DNA of 64,000 bases from Thermoproteus sp. (GTDB lineage Archaea > Thermoproteota > Thermoprotei > Thermoproteales > Thermoproteaceae). Below, piece after piece: positions 1 through 7,722 of this stretch. A program made the position numbers and the translations under genes. The DNA lies in assembly GCA_038893495.1 (NCBI GenBank), contig JAWARJ010000001.1, positions 1,787,824 to 1,851,823 of the forward strand, read 5' to 3'. Within the stretch, counting starts at the first letter, position 1. Each line of letters opens with the position of its first letter. The notes under the pieces are model-generated. The model did no database searches. It was not told the origin of the DNA and was given only the letters and a program-made list of their open reading frames with translations.

Positions 1-11
1 AGGAGAAGGAG

Positions 12-629
12 TTGCCCAAAATAGGGGGCAAGCCCGTGTATATAGCGAACGTCTTATTCTTAGGCACGGCGGAGAGAGGGGAGTTCGACGTGAGGCGCCA
101 CAAGCTCGTGGCTCTGTATGTAAAGGACGGCTCGGGCCAGCAGTACAGACTAGATACCAGCAACATCAAGGTCAAAATAAGCAGAGAGGGCATAGACCTA
201 GACGTGTCGGCCGTGCCTAAATTTTTTGAGATAAAGATGAGAGAACTAAACGCGTTGGTGAAGCGCCTCGACGAGGAGAGAAAAAACATAGAGGAGTCCT
301 ACAGGAAGCTCGAAGAGGCCCTGATAAGGGGGAACATCAGCCTGCAGATATATGAGGACTCGAAGAAGCGGATAGCAGAAAAGGAGAAGAGGCTCGCCGC
401 TTCTTGCATCGAGGCCGAGAAGAGCTTCATGGGCGTAAGCGACGCGTTGAAGAGGCTCCTGAACGATGTTGAGTCCAAGAGGGAAGCTCTGGAGGCCAAG
501 AGGCTTCTCGACAAAATCGACAAAAACGAAGAGGAGATGTTGGCGAACCTCATAGCGCTTAGATCTAGCATTATGTCTATAGACCAAATGTTGAACACCC
601 TATTGTTGCAATTGAGACTTGTCTGCTAG
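12..629 (+). CDS. CdvA-like beta-barrel plus coiled-coil protein (tentative)
   Basis: 205 aa from a TTG start that follows a GGAG motif six bases upstream; no earlier start is visible before the window edge, so a longer N-terminus cannot be excluded. Residues 1-65 are beta-rich with a PRC-barrel-like look (IGGKPVYIANVLFLG). Residues 70-190 are a long charged helical region rich in Glu, Lys and Leu heptads, typical of a coiled coil, and the C-terminus is hydrophobic. This order resembles CdvA, the membrane-associated partner of ESCRT-III, and CdvA-like proteins annotated in crenarchaea. Thermoproteales generally lack the full Cdv system, so the role is unclear. The family call rests on architecture alone; a different coiled-coil protein is possible. 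It converges on the next gene with a 4-nt overlap. Confidence 0.7.
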   Translation: MPKIGGKPVYIANVLFLGTAERGEFDVRRHKLVALYVKDGSGQQYRLDTSNIKVKISREGIDLDVSAVPKFFEIKMRELNALVKRLDEERKNIEESYRKLEEALIRGNISLQIYEDSKKRIAEKEKRLAASCIEAEKSFMGVSDALKRLLNDVESKREALEAKRLLDKIDKNEEEMLANLIALRSSIMSIDQMLNTLLLQLRLVC

Positions 630-832
630 TCCGCTATATCGACTCCTGCGAAGTCGACAGGGGGCAAGAGCCGCCCCTCCTCGTCGTAGTAGCCCACTAT
701 TACGTGTTCTCTATTCGCTCTGCACCTCCTGCAATATATATAGAGCCTCCCCTTAAATACCGTCAAGTTGAACCCCACATCGAGCACTCTCTCGTTGCCG
801 CAAGAAGTACATCTAAGGAGCCACTTGGTCAT
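626..832 (-). CDS. Small zinc-ribbon protein
   Basis: 68 aa. Two Cys pairs, CTSC at residues 8-11 and CRRC near residue 36, sit on short beta strands, giving a four-Cys zinc ribbon of the kind found in archaeal RNA- or DNA-binding small proteins. The acidic C-terminus (YYDEEGRLLPP) has no recognised motif. Its ATG overlaps the stop of the upstream ATP-grasp gene as ATGA, so the two are almost certainly co-transcribed and translationally coupled. Function unknown; a protein-modification partner of the ATP-grasp ligase is only a guess from the operon. Confidence 0.75.
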   Translation of the reverse strand: MTKWLLRCTSCGNERVLDVGFNLTVFKGRLYIYCRRCRANREHVIVGYYDEEGRLLPPVDFAGVDIAD

Positions 833-1704
833 TTCCTCAACGACTCTATGTAGTCTACTATATATTGCGCCGGATTTATGCCCGTGCTGGATTTAAATCC
901 CCTCCAGTCCGGCGATGCGTTTACCTCAAACACTACATAGCCGTTTTTACCTTCGCCTATATCTACGCCGGAGTATATAAGCCCCAAGGCCTTAGTGGCC
1001 CTTACTGCGAGCTCTTCGAGTTCTGCGCTGAGGCTACAAGGCTCGGCCCTCGCGCCCTGCGCTATATTCGTCTTCCACATGTTCGATATCCTATACATAC
1101 ACCCTATGGCCCTCCCGTCGACCACAATAACTCTAATGTCTCTGTTGGGCTTCTCGATGTATTTCTGTATGTAAAGCGGGTTGTGCGATATCAAAAGAGT
1201 CCTCATTACTTGAAACGCAGAGTCGGGATCTGTGAACAACATAGCGCCGAATCCCCGACTCCCCTGTATGGGCTTCACGACGACCGCCTCGAGGGCCTTG
1301 GCGGCGTTGTAGGCGTAGAACAGATCTTCTGTAACTACAGTGGGGGGAATCGGTATCTTTGCCCTCCTCAAGATATATAGGCTCATCAATTTGTCTCTAG
1401 ACGCCATCAGCCCCCTTATGGGGTTTATCGCTATGGTCCCCTCTTGTTCCAAAATCTCTAGGGTCGTCACCCGTCTGATCATGGTATTGGAGTCTAAAAG
1501 GAACCCTATACCTCTAATAACCACGACGTCGGGCTTAAGCGGCCCCCGTCTGGTCTCGACAAAAACGCCGTCTTGGCTCATCCTCACTGAAAGCCTCTGG
1601 ATGGGCACATATCGGTACTTAATCCCCCTCTTCTTCAACTCGAACACTATGTCTCGAGTCGGCTCGTCGGGGATCGACGACTCAGCTACTACTACCACCT
1701 CCAC
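829..1704 (-). CDS. RimK-family ATP-grasp ligase
   Basis: About 291 aa from a GTG at 1704. The frame stays open to 1875, but that extension would run through the divergent gene, and a TATA element (TTATATAA, about 1727-1736) lies the right distance before 1704 for a leaderless start. ATP-grasp hallmarks are present: VVVKPIQGSRGFGAML (lysine and glycine-rich loop), the YIQKYIEKPNRDIRVIVVDG strand, and VFEVNASPDWRGF, whose Glu and Asn bind Mg. Family members (RimK, LysX, MptN, CofF) join an amino acid to a protein or cofactor carboxylate. The substrate here cannot be told from sequence; the linked zinc-ribbon gene recalls LysX/LysW pairs, but that small protein lacks the LysW C-terminal Glu. 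Expected to be cytosolic. Confidence 0.85.
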   Translation of the reverse strand: MEVVVVAESSIPDEPTRDIVFELKKRGIKYRYVPIQRLSVRMSQDGVFVETRRGPLKPDVVVIRGIGFLLDSNTMIRRVTTLEILEQEGTIAINPIRGLMASRDKLMSLYILRRAKIPIPPTVVTEDLFYAYNAAKALEAVVVKPIQGSRGFGAMLFTDPDSAFQVMRTLLISHNPLYIQKYIEKPNRDIRVIVVDGRAIGCMYRISNMWKTNIAQGARAEPCSLSAELEELAVRATKALGLIYSGVDIGEGKNGYVVFEVNASPDWRGFKSSTGINPAQYIVDYIESLRK

Positions 1705-1726
1705 GGGAGGGGCCTCACATCTGTTT

Positions 1727-1736
1727 ATATAAGGAT
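1727..1736. promoter_or_regulatory. Shared palindromic TATA element for a divergent gene pair
   Basis: The motif TTATATAA reads the same on both strands and lies about 26 bp from the GTG at 1704 (minus) and about 20-50 bp from the candidate starts of the plus-strand gene (GTG 1753, ATG 1783). One TBP site could serve both genes. The same arrangement recurs in this window, for example near 5090, 7400, 9144, 13355, 18398 and 32862. Confidence 0.55.
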
Positions 1737-1752
1737 AGACGACGTAAAGTAA

Positions 1753-2319
1753 GTGCGCCTGCGGGCCTCGAGCGGAGTTGCCATGTGTCCGTCGTGCGGC
1801 TTCGCCATGCCGGGTCTCGACATATGCGAACTGGCAGGCACCTGCGTCGAGTGCGCCCGGAAGAAGCTGGGTCATATTTGTGACGACTGCCCCGAAAGGA
1901 GGCGGTGCGACGCCGCGCTTGAAGGCTTGAGATTCATAAAATCGCTGGAGCCAAAACTAGACGTATTTGTAGATACGTCTAGACGTGTGGTACAAAAGGC
2001 CGAGAAATATGGGAGAGTCGACATAGCGGTGGCGTTCATGAAGTCTGTAGTGGGCCTAATAAAGGCGCTAGAGGGCGGAGAGCCTCAGGCAGTGTTTCCC
2101 CTATGGGTCAACACAATCTTAAAGCGAGATGTAGTTGCTAGGCTCTTGAAGACGCCGTATGTGCTCCAAGAGGACTTCTACGACGAGTTTAGATGGCTAT
2201 GTGCAGAGTTTAAATGTAGGGGGCTGGAGGCCCCCCTATCTAATCTACTCACCTTAGTGTTGAGCCTCTCTTTAATTGAAGGCGTAGCGGACCCCTCCCG
2301 CTATTTCAACCTCGTCTAG
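1753..2319 (+). CDS. Cys-rich N-terminal protein of unknown function
   Basis: 188 aa from GTG 1753; an ATG at 1783 (starting MCPSCGFAMPG) is an equally good start and would make the first Cys pair the N-terminus. Cysteines occur as CPSC, a lone Cys, CVEC, and CDDCPERRRC within the first 60 residues, enough for two zinc sites or a small cluster-binding domain. The remaining 120 residues are helical without motifs. It is divergent from the ATP-grasp gene, sharing its TATA element, and its 3' end overlaps the convergent membrane-protein gene by 14 nt. I do not recognise the family. Confidence 0.7.
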   Translation: MRLRASSGVAMCPSCGFAMPGLDICELAGTCVECARKKLGHICDDCPERRRCDAALEGLRFIKSLEPKLDVFVDTSRRVVQKAEKYGRVDIAVAFMKSVVGLIKALEGGEPQAVFPLWVNTILKRDVVARLLKTPYVLQEDFYDEFRWLCAEFKCRGLEAPLSNLLTLVLSLSLIEGVADPSRYFNLV

Positions 2320-2848
2320 CCGGCCTGTAGTATGCAAACAAGGCGTCGAGGGCTCTCTTAGATGTTAAATACATAATTATAGCTATTATATTTATAGCTA
2401 AATATATACTAAAACTTATATATAAATCTAATTTGAAATTAGATATACATATAGGTATATTTGAAGTTGCCGCCACTTTAGTCTGGCAGATTTCCAAGAC
2501 TATGTCGTCCATCAATGGGGTGAACACGACTATGGACAGCGCTATAGATACGGCCGATAGCGCTATGGCCGCCGCGAGTAGCCTATAGGCCGAAGGATAC
2601 TCGCCCCTCAAGACTCCGGATTTGGACAAATACCCAGTTATAGCTGATAGTATCGCCAATATGTACGAGGTGATGACCATCGCGTTGGGAATCTCGCCGA
2701 ATAGGAAATAACTGGGGAGCCCCAACGCTATATATATCGAAATGCCCACAATAGAGGCCGCCATCGACAAAACTACCGCCGTCCATATATATCTACTGTA
2801 CTGGGCCCGTCGCTCCTCTATTTCTTTTAACGTCCTCGCCCTACTCAT
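2306..2848 (-). CDS. Four-helix integral membrane protein, unknown
   Basis: 180 aa with four hydrophobic stretches (about residues 22-46, 54-72, 87-110 and 146-163), a short charged N-terminus and a basic C-terminus, so an inner membrane protein with both ends probably cytosolic. The segment between helices 3 and 4 carries two cysteines. The stretch coding for the last helix (about 2350-2470) is strikingly AT-rich compared with its neighbours, mostly because of Ile, Tyr, Asn and Lys codons. Its ATG overlaps the stop of the upstream 57-aa zinc-ribbon gene as ATGA, so the two form an operon. No family recognised. Confidence 0.75.
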   Translation of the reverse strand: MSRARTLKEIEERRAQYSRYIWTAVVLSMAASIVGISIYIALGLPSYFLFGEIPNAMVITSYILAILSAITGYLSKSGVLRGEYPSAYRLLAAAIALSAVSIALSIVVFTPLMDDIVLEICQTKVAATSNIPICISNFKLDLYISFSIYLAINIIAIIMYLTSKRALDALFAYYRPARRG

Positions 2849-3018
2849 CTCGTCAGGTAAACCATCTCGCGGATTTTGACCTTACAGTTGGGGCATATGA
2901 GTAGCCGCTCTAATATCCTATGGCCCGTCAGATGTTCTACCCTCATAATCTTACTGTCTTCATTCATAGGCCTCCCGCAGGAGGGGCATATCGTTAAGTA
3001 GTCTAGATCCACCGCCAC
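2845..3018 (-). CDS. 57-aa double CPxC zinc-ribbon protein
   Basis: A short gene that is easily missed. It reads from GTG 3018 to a TGA that overlaps the ATG of the membrane-protein gene (ATGA at 2845-2848). The product carries TICPSCGRPMN near the N-terminus and LLICPNCKVKI near the C-terminus, giving a four-Cys zinc ribbon. A TATA element (TTTTTAATA on the minus strand, centred near 3044) lies 26 bp upstream of the GTG, which supports a leaderless start, and in-frame stops lie just before it. The operon with a four-helix membrane protein suggests a common role, which I cannot name. Confidence 0.7.
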   Translation of the reverse strand: MAVDLDYLTICPSCGRPMNEDSKIMRVEHLTGHRILERLLICPNCKVKIREMVYLTR

Positions 3019-3087
3019 ATCGACACCTTTTAGGTCCTATTAAAAAGTTAAGTCTGTAGCTTAAAATAACGTCATTTCGGAGAATCC

Positions 3088-3504
3088 ATGGAGAAGATCG
3101 ACGTATCTACGCTGGTGGAGAGGATAAAGTCTGGAGAGAATTTAGAGGTGGGCGGATACGAAGGCGACTACGTCCTTGTGGATAAAGTGAAGGGGATAGT
3201 TAAGGGCGAGATCTCAGGCGAGGAGCTATCGGATCTAAAGAAGAGGCGTCCCCGCGGCGGTCCCACCAAGAAGCAATTAGAGACGGCGGGCGAAATCGCG
3301 AGGAGGTTGGCGGAAAACAAAATCACGTTTAAGGTGATATTCGGGCCTAAGGAGGCGACCATTAGGGTTGGGAGAGGCTTTGTGAGGCTCGTCGAGGACG
3401 TAAGGATTGCGGGCTTTTCGTCTCTGGACGAGCAGCCCCTACCTTTAATATTAGATGTGCTGAAAAAATACGGCGAGGTCAAACTGTTGAAGCCTCTGAA
3501 GTGA
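3088..3504 (+). CDS. Conserved hypothetical protein
   Basis: 138 aa. ATG 3088 lies about 25 bp after a TATA element (GCTTAAAATAAC), so translation is probably leaderless. The N-terminal half resembles a small beta domain (residues 18-45), then a basic linker KKRRPRGGPTKKQ around residues 51-63, then a helix and an alpha/beta C-terminal half (FKVIFGPKEATIRVGRGFVRLVEDVRI). The basic linker suggests nucleic-acid contact, but no recognised family motif is visible. It stands alone, with its own promoter. Confidence 0.65.
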   Translation: MEKIDVSTLVERIKSGENLEVGGYEGDYVLVDKVKGIVKGEISGEELSDLKKRRPRGGPTKKQLETAGEIARRLAENKITFKVIFGPKEATIRVGRGFVRLVEDVRIAGFSSLDEQPLPLILDVLKKYGEVKLLKPLK

Positions 3505-3591
3505 CGCCGTAGGGGTAGCGTCCTCTTGAACCGCGCCGCCTTTGAGTTATTTCGTCCAAGACCCTTAAAATGAAGGGAGGACTTGGTTTAG

Positions 3592-4305
3592 ATGTTGCCG
3601 TCCTACTTGATCTCTGAGGCGCATCGGCACCTCTTGGTCGGAGAGCTCTGTATATCGTACGGGAGGGAAGGCCCGACGGTGGGGGGTAAGTGCGAGCCCG
3701 ACTATTTAATTGTGGAGCCGTACAGGGGGACGTTCCTGTCGAGAAGCCAGGCCGACTTCTTCAAGGCGCCGGGCGGAATCGAGTTCGTAGACTTCTATGT
3801 CGTGGATAGATTCGGGCTGAAGAGATATAGGCTGCTTAGGCGGAGGGACAGAGCCTCTTTGAGGCATATACATGAAATAGATCTATTCACGGGCTTCATC
3901 AAGTCGGGCGTATATAGAGACGTGGAGAGGGCCTTTGAGAACTACGTCAGGGAGTATACATCAACCTGTATATTTGGTTGCCTCGCCTCTCTAGCTCTGG
4001 CCGGCATCTCCAAAATCGACGAGATAACCGACGGCCTTGAGAGTAGGGGCAAGATCTACCACACGTCGGGGCTGGCGCTATATGTCGACCTTAAGGCTAG
4101 GTCCAACGCGATTGTTGAGGTTGTGGCGTCGGCGCCTAAAGTCGATGCGTTTAGACGTATAGTATTTCGGCTCTTCGAGGAGGCCTCCGGCGTCCACTGG
4201 GCCTATATGGGCAGGCTGACCGTGTTGTCGCCGTCGTTGTTACTTGATATATTCATGTCTAGACGCCCCCGCTCGCAACTTCTTCCTTCAAGCTCACCAC
4301 GTTGA
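3592..4305 (+). CDS. Hypothetical protein
   Basis: 237 aa. ATG 3592 follows a TATA element (CCCTTAAAATG near 3567) at leaderless spacing. The N-terminal half is rich in beta strands and contains four cysteines spread over the chain; residues 120-140 include a short hydrophobic stretch (CIFGCLASLALAGI). The C-terminal tail overlaps the convergent winged-helix gene by 47 nt, so the last 15 residues are read antisense to it; a terminal extension gained by stop loss is possible. No family recognised. Confidence 0.65.
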   Translation: MLPSYLISEAHRHLLVGELCISYGREGPTVGGKCEPDYLIVEPYRGTFLSRSQADFFKAPGGIEFVDFYVVDRFGLKRYRLLRRRDRASLRHIHEIDLFTGFIKSGVYRDVERAFENYVREYTSTCIFGCLASLALAGISKIDEITDGLESRGKIYHTSGLALYVDLKARSNAIVEVVASAPKVDAFRRIVFRLFEEASGVHWAYMGRLTVLSPSLLLDIFMSRRPRSQLLPSSSPR

Positions 4306-4591
4306 TCCTGCCTTGTCTCTTTATCTCCACAAGTCCGCGTTCCGCCAGCCTTCTGACTGCCTTATGGACTGTGCTCTTGGGGAGCTCTAGATCTCTCACT
4401 ATGTCGCCCTGATAGGCGAAACCCCCGCGGCTTTTTAGGTATTTAAGTATCTGCGCGTCTATATCTCCTACATCCTCGTCATCTTTGTGGGCGTTGGAGC
4501 TGTTGAGCGCTTTTATTATACGTTTACGTCCAGTATATGCCGCAAATATCAATACGGCAAGCTCTAGAGCCAGGAGTATGTAGCTCAACAT
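4259..4591 (-). CDS. Membrane-anchored winged-helix regulator
   Basis: 110 aa. Residues 1-20 are a single hydrophobic helix (SYILLALELAVLIFAAYTG), followed by a basic then acidic linker, then a winged helix-turn-helix at residues 44-95: DIDAQILKYLKSRGGFAYQ, recognition helix around LPKSTVHKAVRRLAERG, and wing VEIKRQGRINVV. This is the MarR/DUF7343-like fold seen in archaeal regulators that sit in the membrane. ATG 4591 overlaps the stop of the upstream gene by 7 nt, so both are in one operon. Targets unknown; the upstream gene may be its partner or sensor. Confidence 0.8.
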   Translation of the reverse strand: MLSYILLALELAVLIFAAYTGRKRIIKALNSSNAHKDDEDVGDIDAQILKYLKSRGGFAYQGDIVRDLELPKSTVHKAVRRLAERGLVEIKRQGRINVVSLKEEVASGGV

Positions 4592-5070
4592 GTCTTCAGC
4601 TCCTGTACTGCTAAATCGGATATCATGAGCGCGTCTACTATCGTCTTGACGCGTCTCTCCGCCTCGACGCCGGCCTTAAGCCTATTGACCTTAAAGCCCA
4701 TACGCTCCAATTTGTCCGGACAGACGGCAGTCGAGAAGAGCCTAAGAGTCCTGTCGCCACAATTACACTCAAAAATCGCAACGCGGCCGCCTAGGGGGAC
4801 GGACTTCCGGATTGCAGATAGGTCCATGTCCGATACCCACCCCTCGCCGAGTAGCGCCTCCAGTAGGTCCAGTTTTAGGTCGCTGGGCATAGATGAACAT
4901 AAAGACCTCAAGGAGTCCTCTATGCCTTCGACGTACGGGACGACCCTCAAACGTCCGTTGACGTCCTCTATATGTTCCGCTAGGCTTTTAAGCGAGAGGT
5001 AGGCCAGCGCCCTCTCCACGTCTGGCGCCTCGAAGACTAAGGAGTCGCCGTCTCTATACACTAGGCACAC
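4585..5070 (-). CDS. Hypothetical protein upstream of a membrane winged-helix gene
   Basis: 161 aa from GTG 5070, which sits about 23 bp after a palindromic TATA element near 5093 shared with the divergent ASCH-domain gene. The chain has alpha/beta character and two Cys clusters (SLCSSM; FECNCGDRTLRLFSTAVCPDK). The C-terminal half ends in a helix that abuts the downstream regulator gene. Cys pairs hint at metal binding. Function not recognised; the translational coupling to the membrane regulator is the only clue. Confidence 0.65.
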   Translation of the reverse strand: MCLVYRDGDSLVFEAPDVERALAYLSLKSLAEHIEDVNGRLRVVPYVEGIEDSLRSLCSSMPSDLKLDLLEALLGEGWVSDMDLSAIRKSVPLGGRVAIFECNCGDRTLRLFSTAVCPDKLERMGFKVNRLKAGVEAERRVKTIVDALMISDLAVQELKTC

Positions 5071-5112
5071 GTAGGGGCTCCACCGTATTTATATAAAGGT
5101 TAATAGTATTAC

Positions 5113-5478
5113 GTGGCGGAGACCATAGGCCCGCTGTTGAGCTTCAAGGAGAAGTATCTCGAGAGGGTTCTAAGCGGAGCTAAGCGCGTAACCATAAGGC
5201 TGGGCGTCTTGAGGCCTAGGTTCCAGCTGGTCTACATAGCGTGTTGCGGCATGCTCTTCGGCGAGGCCGTAATCACCAAGGTGGAATACTTGAGGCTGAA
5301 GGACTTGACCCCCGACATATTGAGGGAGGAGGGCTTTAGGGACCTCGACGAGGCTCTGGCGGAGCTCAAGGCGCTGTACCCCAAAATAGAGCTGGACGAC
5401 TTGGTCTCTGTGGTGAGGTTCTCGTTGATTAGACGGTACGACAAACCTATATCAATATCTACAATCAAGAGGCCATGA
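5113..5478 (+). CDS. ASCH/PUA-like domain protein
   Basis: 121 aa from GTG 5113. The sequence LLSFKEKYLERVLSGAKRVTIRL matches the start of ASCH domains, where a Lys/Arg-rich strand follows a helix, and the later FGEAVITKVEYLRLKDLT strand-turn completes the small barrel. ASCH domains belong to the PUA superfamily and are thought to bind RNA or modified bases; some archaeal members are linked to translation or to N4-acetylcytidine turnover. The stop overlaps the ATG of the downstream peptidase (ATGA), so the two are co-transcribed, although no functional link is obvious. Confidence 0.8.
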   Translation: MAETIGPLLSFKEKYLERVLSGAKRVTIRLGVLRPRFQLVYIACCGMLFGEAVITKVEYLRLKDLTPDILREEGFRDLDEALAELKALYPKIELDDLVSVVRFSLIRRYDKPISISTIKRP

Positions 5479-6500
5479 GGAAGCTGTTGGACGCGTTTAG
5501 GGAGTACGACTACGTCGTGTTGACGAAACCGAGCAATTTGGCTTACGCCGTGGGCTTTCCGGATGGACTAGCTCTGACCATCGACGTAAAGACTGGAGGG
5601 GCTACGCTCTACGTCTCACGTCTAGACTACAGGAGGGCGCTCGCGTTGGCGGGCTCGGTCGAGGTTGTGGGCTTCGCCACAGCCGAAGTGCCGCCGAGAA
5701 GTCCCGACGAGAAGTTAGTCGTAACTAAAAATCTAATAGAGCACCTCAAGGAGAGCCTAAAGGGCCGCGTAGCCTCCGACAGCAAAGATATTGGCGAAGA
5801 CATAAGCAGTAAGATATTAGAGCTGAGGGCCGTGAAGGCGGAAGACGAGGTGGCCAGAATAAAAAAGGCGTTGGAAATAACCGAGGAGACCATGTCGAGT
5901 CTTAGAGATTTGAGGGGGCATAGCGAGCGGGAAATAGCGTCGACGATATATAAGCGTATGGTCGAATTGGGGTCCGACGGAGTTGCGTTCGAGCCTATAG
6001 TGGGCTCCGGCCCCCACTCCGCCTGGCCGCACTACAATTACGGCGATAGGGTCGTGTCCTATGGAGATTCTGTGGTGATCGACATAGGGGCTAGGTACAA
6101 GCTCTACTGCGCAGATATGACCAGGACGTTCCTTGTGGGCGAGCCGCCTAGCCAACTGAAAGACGCGCTTTATGCCGTCTATGAGGCCTCTAAGGCCGCC
6201 GAGAGGGCCGTAAAGGCCGGCGTCCCTGCGCGCGAAGTCGATCTGGCCGCCAGGAGGGTCGTGGAGGAGTACGGATTCGGACGTTATTTCATACATTCGA
6301 CAGGCCACGGTGTGGGGATAGAAGTGCACGAGCCCCCAAGAGTCTCCGCTACGTCTGAAGACGTGTTGAAGGAAGGCATGGTAATAACCATAGAGCCCGG
6401 CGTCTATATACCCGACATAGGCGGCGTAAGGATAGAAAACATGGTGTATATATCCCCCGGCGGCGTCTCAGTTATGAACAAGACGCCGTATATCATTTAA
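5475..6500 (+). CDS. pepQ: M24 Xaa-Pro dipeptidase/aminopeptidase
   Basis: 341 aa, normal length for archaeal prolidases. The N-terminal creatinase-like domain (1-115) precedes the pita-bread domain with all five metal ligands: VIDIGARYKLYCADMTRTF (two Asp), HSTGHGVGIEVHEPP (His), ITIEPGVYIPDIGG (Glu) and VRIENM (Glu). It should cleave Xaa-Pro bonds in peptides in the cytosol, using two divalent metals. It is translationally coupled to the ASCH gene before it and ends 8 nt inside the convergent methyltransferase gene. Prolidase and aminopeptidase P cannot be separated by sequence alone. Confidence 0.9.
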   Translation: MRKLLDAFREYDYVVLTKPSNLAYAVGFPDGLALTIDVKTGGATLYVSRLDYRRALALAGSVEVVGFATAEVPPRSPDEKLVVTKNLIEHLKESLKGRVASDSKDIGEDISSKILELRAVKAEDEVARIKKALEITEETMSSLRDLRGHSEREIASTIYKRMVELGSDGVAFEPIVGSGPHSAWPHYNYGDRVVSYGDSVVIDIGARYKLYCADMTRTFLVGEPPSQLKDALYAVYEASKAAERAVKAGVPAREVDLAARRVVEEYGFGRYFIHSTGHGVGIEVHEPPRVSATSEDVLKEGMVITIEPGVYIPDIGGVRIENMVYISPGGVSVMNKTPYII

Positions 6501-7368
6501 TTTCGGCATAAACGCCGAACCCCCTATCTATTCTCTTTATGGTGAAGCCCGAAGCCCTAAGCCTATTGGCGACGCCCCTCCAGACCGAAACGCCTCTATA
6601 TTTAGAGCCGGTAGCGCCCGTGTAGTGGAAAAGTCCCCCTCCCCTCCTCAATACCCTTGCATATTCCCTATAGAGGCCCTCTGAGTACAACACTTGGGTC
6701 GCGTGGCTCAGTCTCGGCGGGTCGTGAATCACGTAGTCGAACGCCCCTCCCCTCAGGGACGTCACGAAGTCGACTATATCTCCGAGCGCTATATCTATCC
6801 TCTCGGAGAGGAATAATTCCCGGCTATAGGGGTTATACGCGGCGAGCTCCAAGACGTTGCGGTCGACCTCAACTGTGACCACTTGTCGGATGCCCCTCCT
6901 GACAGCCTCGATTGCCGTATAGCCGAGCCCCGTGCAACACTCTAACACACTCCCCCTGGCCCAACGCACTTTACGTCTAGTTAAGGCGAGGGGGTCCTCC
7001 AACACGCTATGCATGGTTATTCCGTCTATCATCAAGGTGGGCGCCCAGCCTCTGTCGAACACACAGAGCTTGTAGAACCTATCTGCGGCTATAGAGAGCT
7101 CCCGCCATGCGTTGCCTATTAGGGCATAGACCTCACAGCTCTCCCTCTCTACTTCCGGCAACTCGTCGAGGGATATTTCGTATTCGCGTCCGCCGTACAT
7201 AAACGCGGCGCGCCGTCCGTCATAGACCGTTTTGGACTTACTCCTCTCTAAGTCGAAAGAGACCTCTCTTCTCCTCTCCATTAGTTCTAATATCTGCCAA
7301 CGCGAGACCACTGGAACTATTATGGGTCTCACGTCGCCCTTCCTGACAAAAATTTTTATCGTACTCAC
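6493..7368 (-). CDS. Class I SAM-dependent methyltransferase (COG2521-like)
   Basis: About 291 aa from GTG 7368; the frame is open to an ATG at 7437, but that start would overlap the divergent gene and has no promoter, while a TATA-like element near 7400 suits 7368. The C-terminal 170 residues form a Rossmann methyltransferase: motif I VLECCTGLGYTAIEA, an acidic ribose-binding strand VVTVEVD, and motif IV IHDPPRLSHA (DPP). A DPP motif fits methylation of a nitrogen on RNA or protein. The 130 N-terminal residues form a substrate domain without known motifs. Substrate unknown. Confidence 0.85.
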   Translation of the reverse strand: MSTIKIFVRKGDVRPIIVPVVSRWQILELMERRREVSFDLERSKSKTVYDGRRAAFMYGGREYEISLDELPEVERESCEVYALIGNAWRELSIAADRFYKLCVFDRGWAPTLMIDGITMHSVLEDPLALTRRKVRWARGSVLECCTGLGYTAIEAVRRGIRQVVTVEVDRNVLELAAYNPYSRELFLSERIDIALGDIVDFVTSLRGGAFDYVIHDPPRLSHATQVLYSEGLYREYARVLRRGGGLFHYTGATGSKYRGVSVWRGVANRLRASGFTIKRIDRGFGVYAEIK

Positions 7369-7425
7369 CCTCCCCTCCGGGATTTTAACTTTCAGCGATA
7401 AATACGCCGCAGAGCGATAACGTAC

Positions 7426-7722
7426 ATGTATGCGCAACAGATGCGTTATAGCCCTGTCGGCGAATACCTACGGCTCGTCATAATGAGGAGGCTTGCCAAG
7501 GGCCCCGCGCCGGTCGAAGAACTGGACGAGCTGGCGAGGAGGGCCGTGGAGGGGCTCGGCGTTAAGTACGACTGGAGGGTGTGGCCCCGCCTGTTGGCCC
7601 GCGAGGTGGCCATAAGGGACGGGACCGCCCAACTGACCGAAGAGGGCAAATGGCTATACGAACAGACGAAAGACGTAGTGGCGCATTATGTGGAGAGGGC
7701 CCTCAAGCTGAAATCCTCCTAA
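7426..7722 (+). CDS. Small helical protein, possibly winged-helix
   Basis: 98 aa from ATG 7426, about 26 bp after the TATA-like element shared with the divergent methyltransferase. The order helix-helix-strand (EYLRLVIMRRLAKGPAPVEELDELARRAVEG then RLLAREVAIRDGTAQLTEEGKWLYEQ) resembles a winged helix, with LTEEGKWL matching the wing-end motif common in archaeal HTH proteins. DNA or RNA binding is likely but not shown. The last 20 nt overlap the convergent HD phosphohydrolase gene. Confidence 0.65.
   Translation: MYAQQMRYSPVGEYLRLVIMRRLAKGPAPVEELDELARRAVEGLGVKYDWRVWPRLLAREVAIRDGTAQLTEEGKWLYEQTKDVVAHYVERALKLKSS

Noticed and set aside
1704-1875. N-terminal extension of the ATP-grasp ligase
   Set aside because: It would cover the shared promoter and the start of the divergent gene; sequence is low quality and unlike the family.
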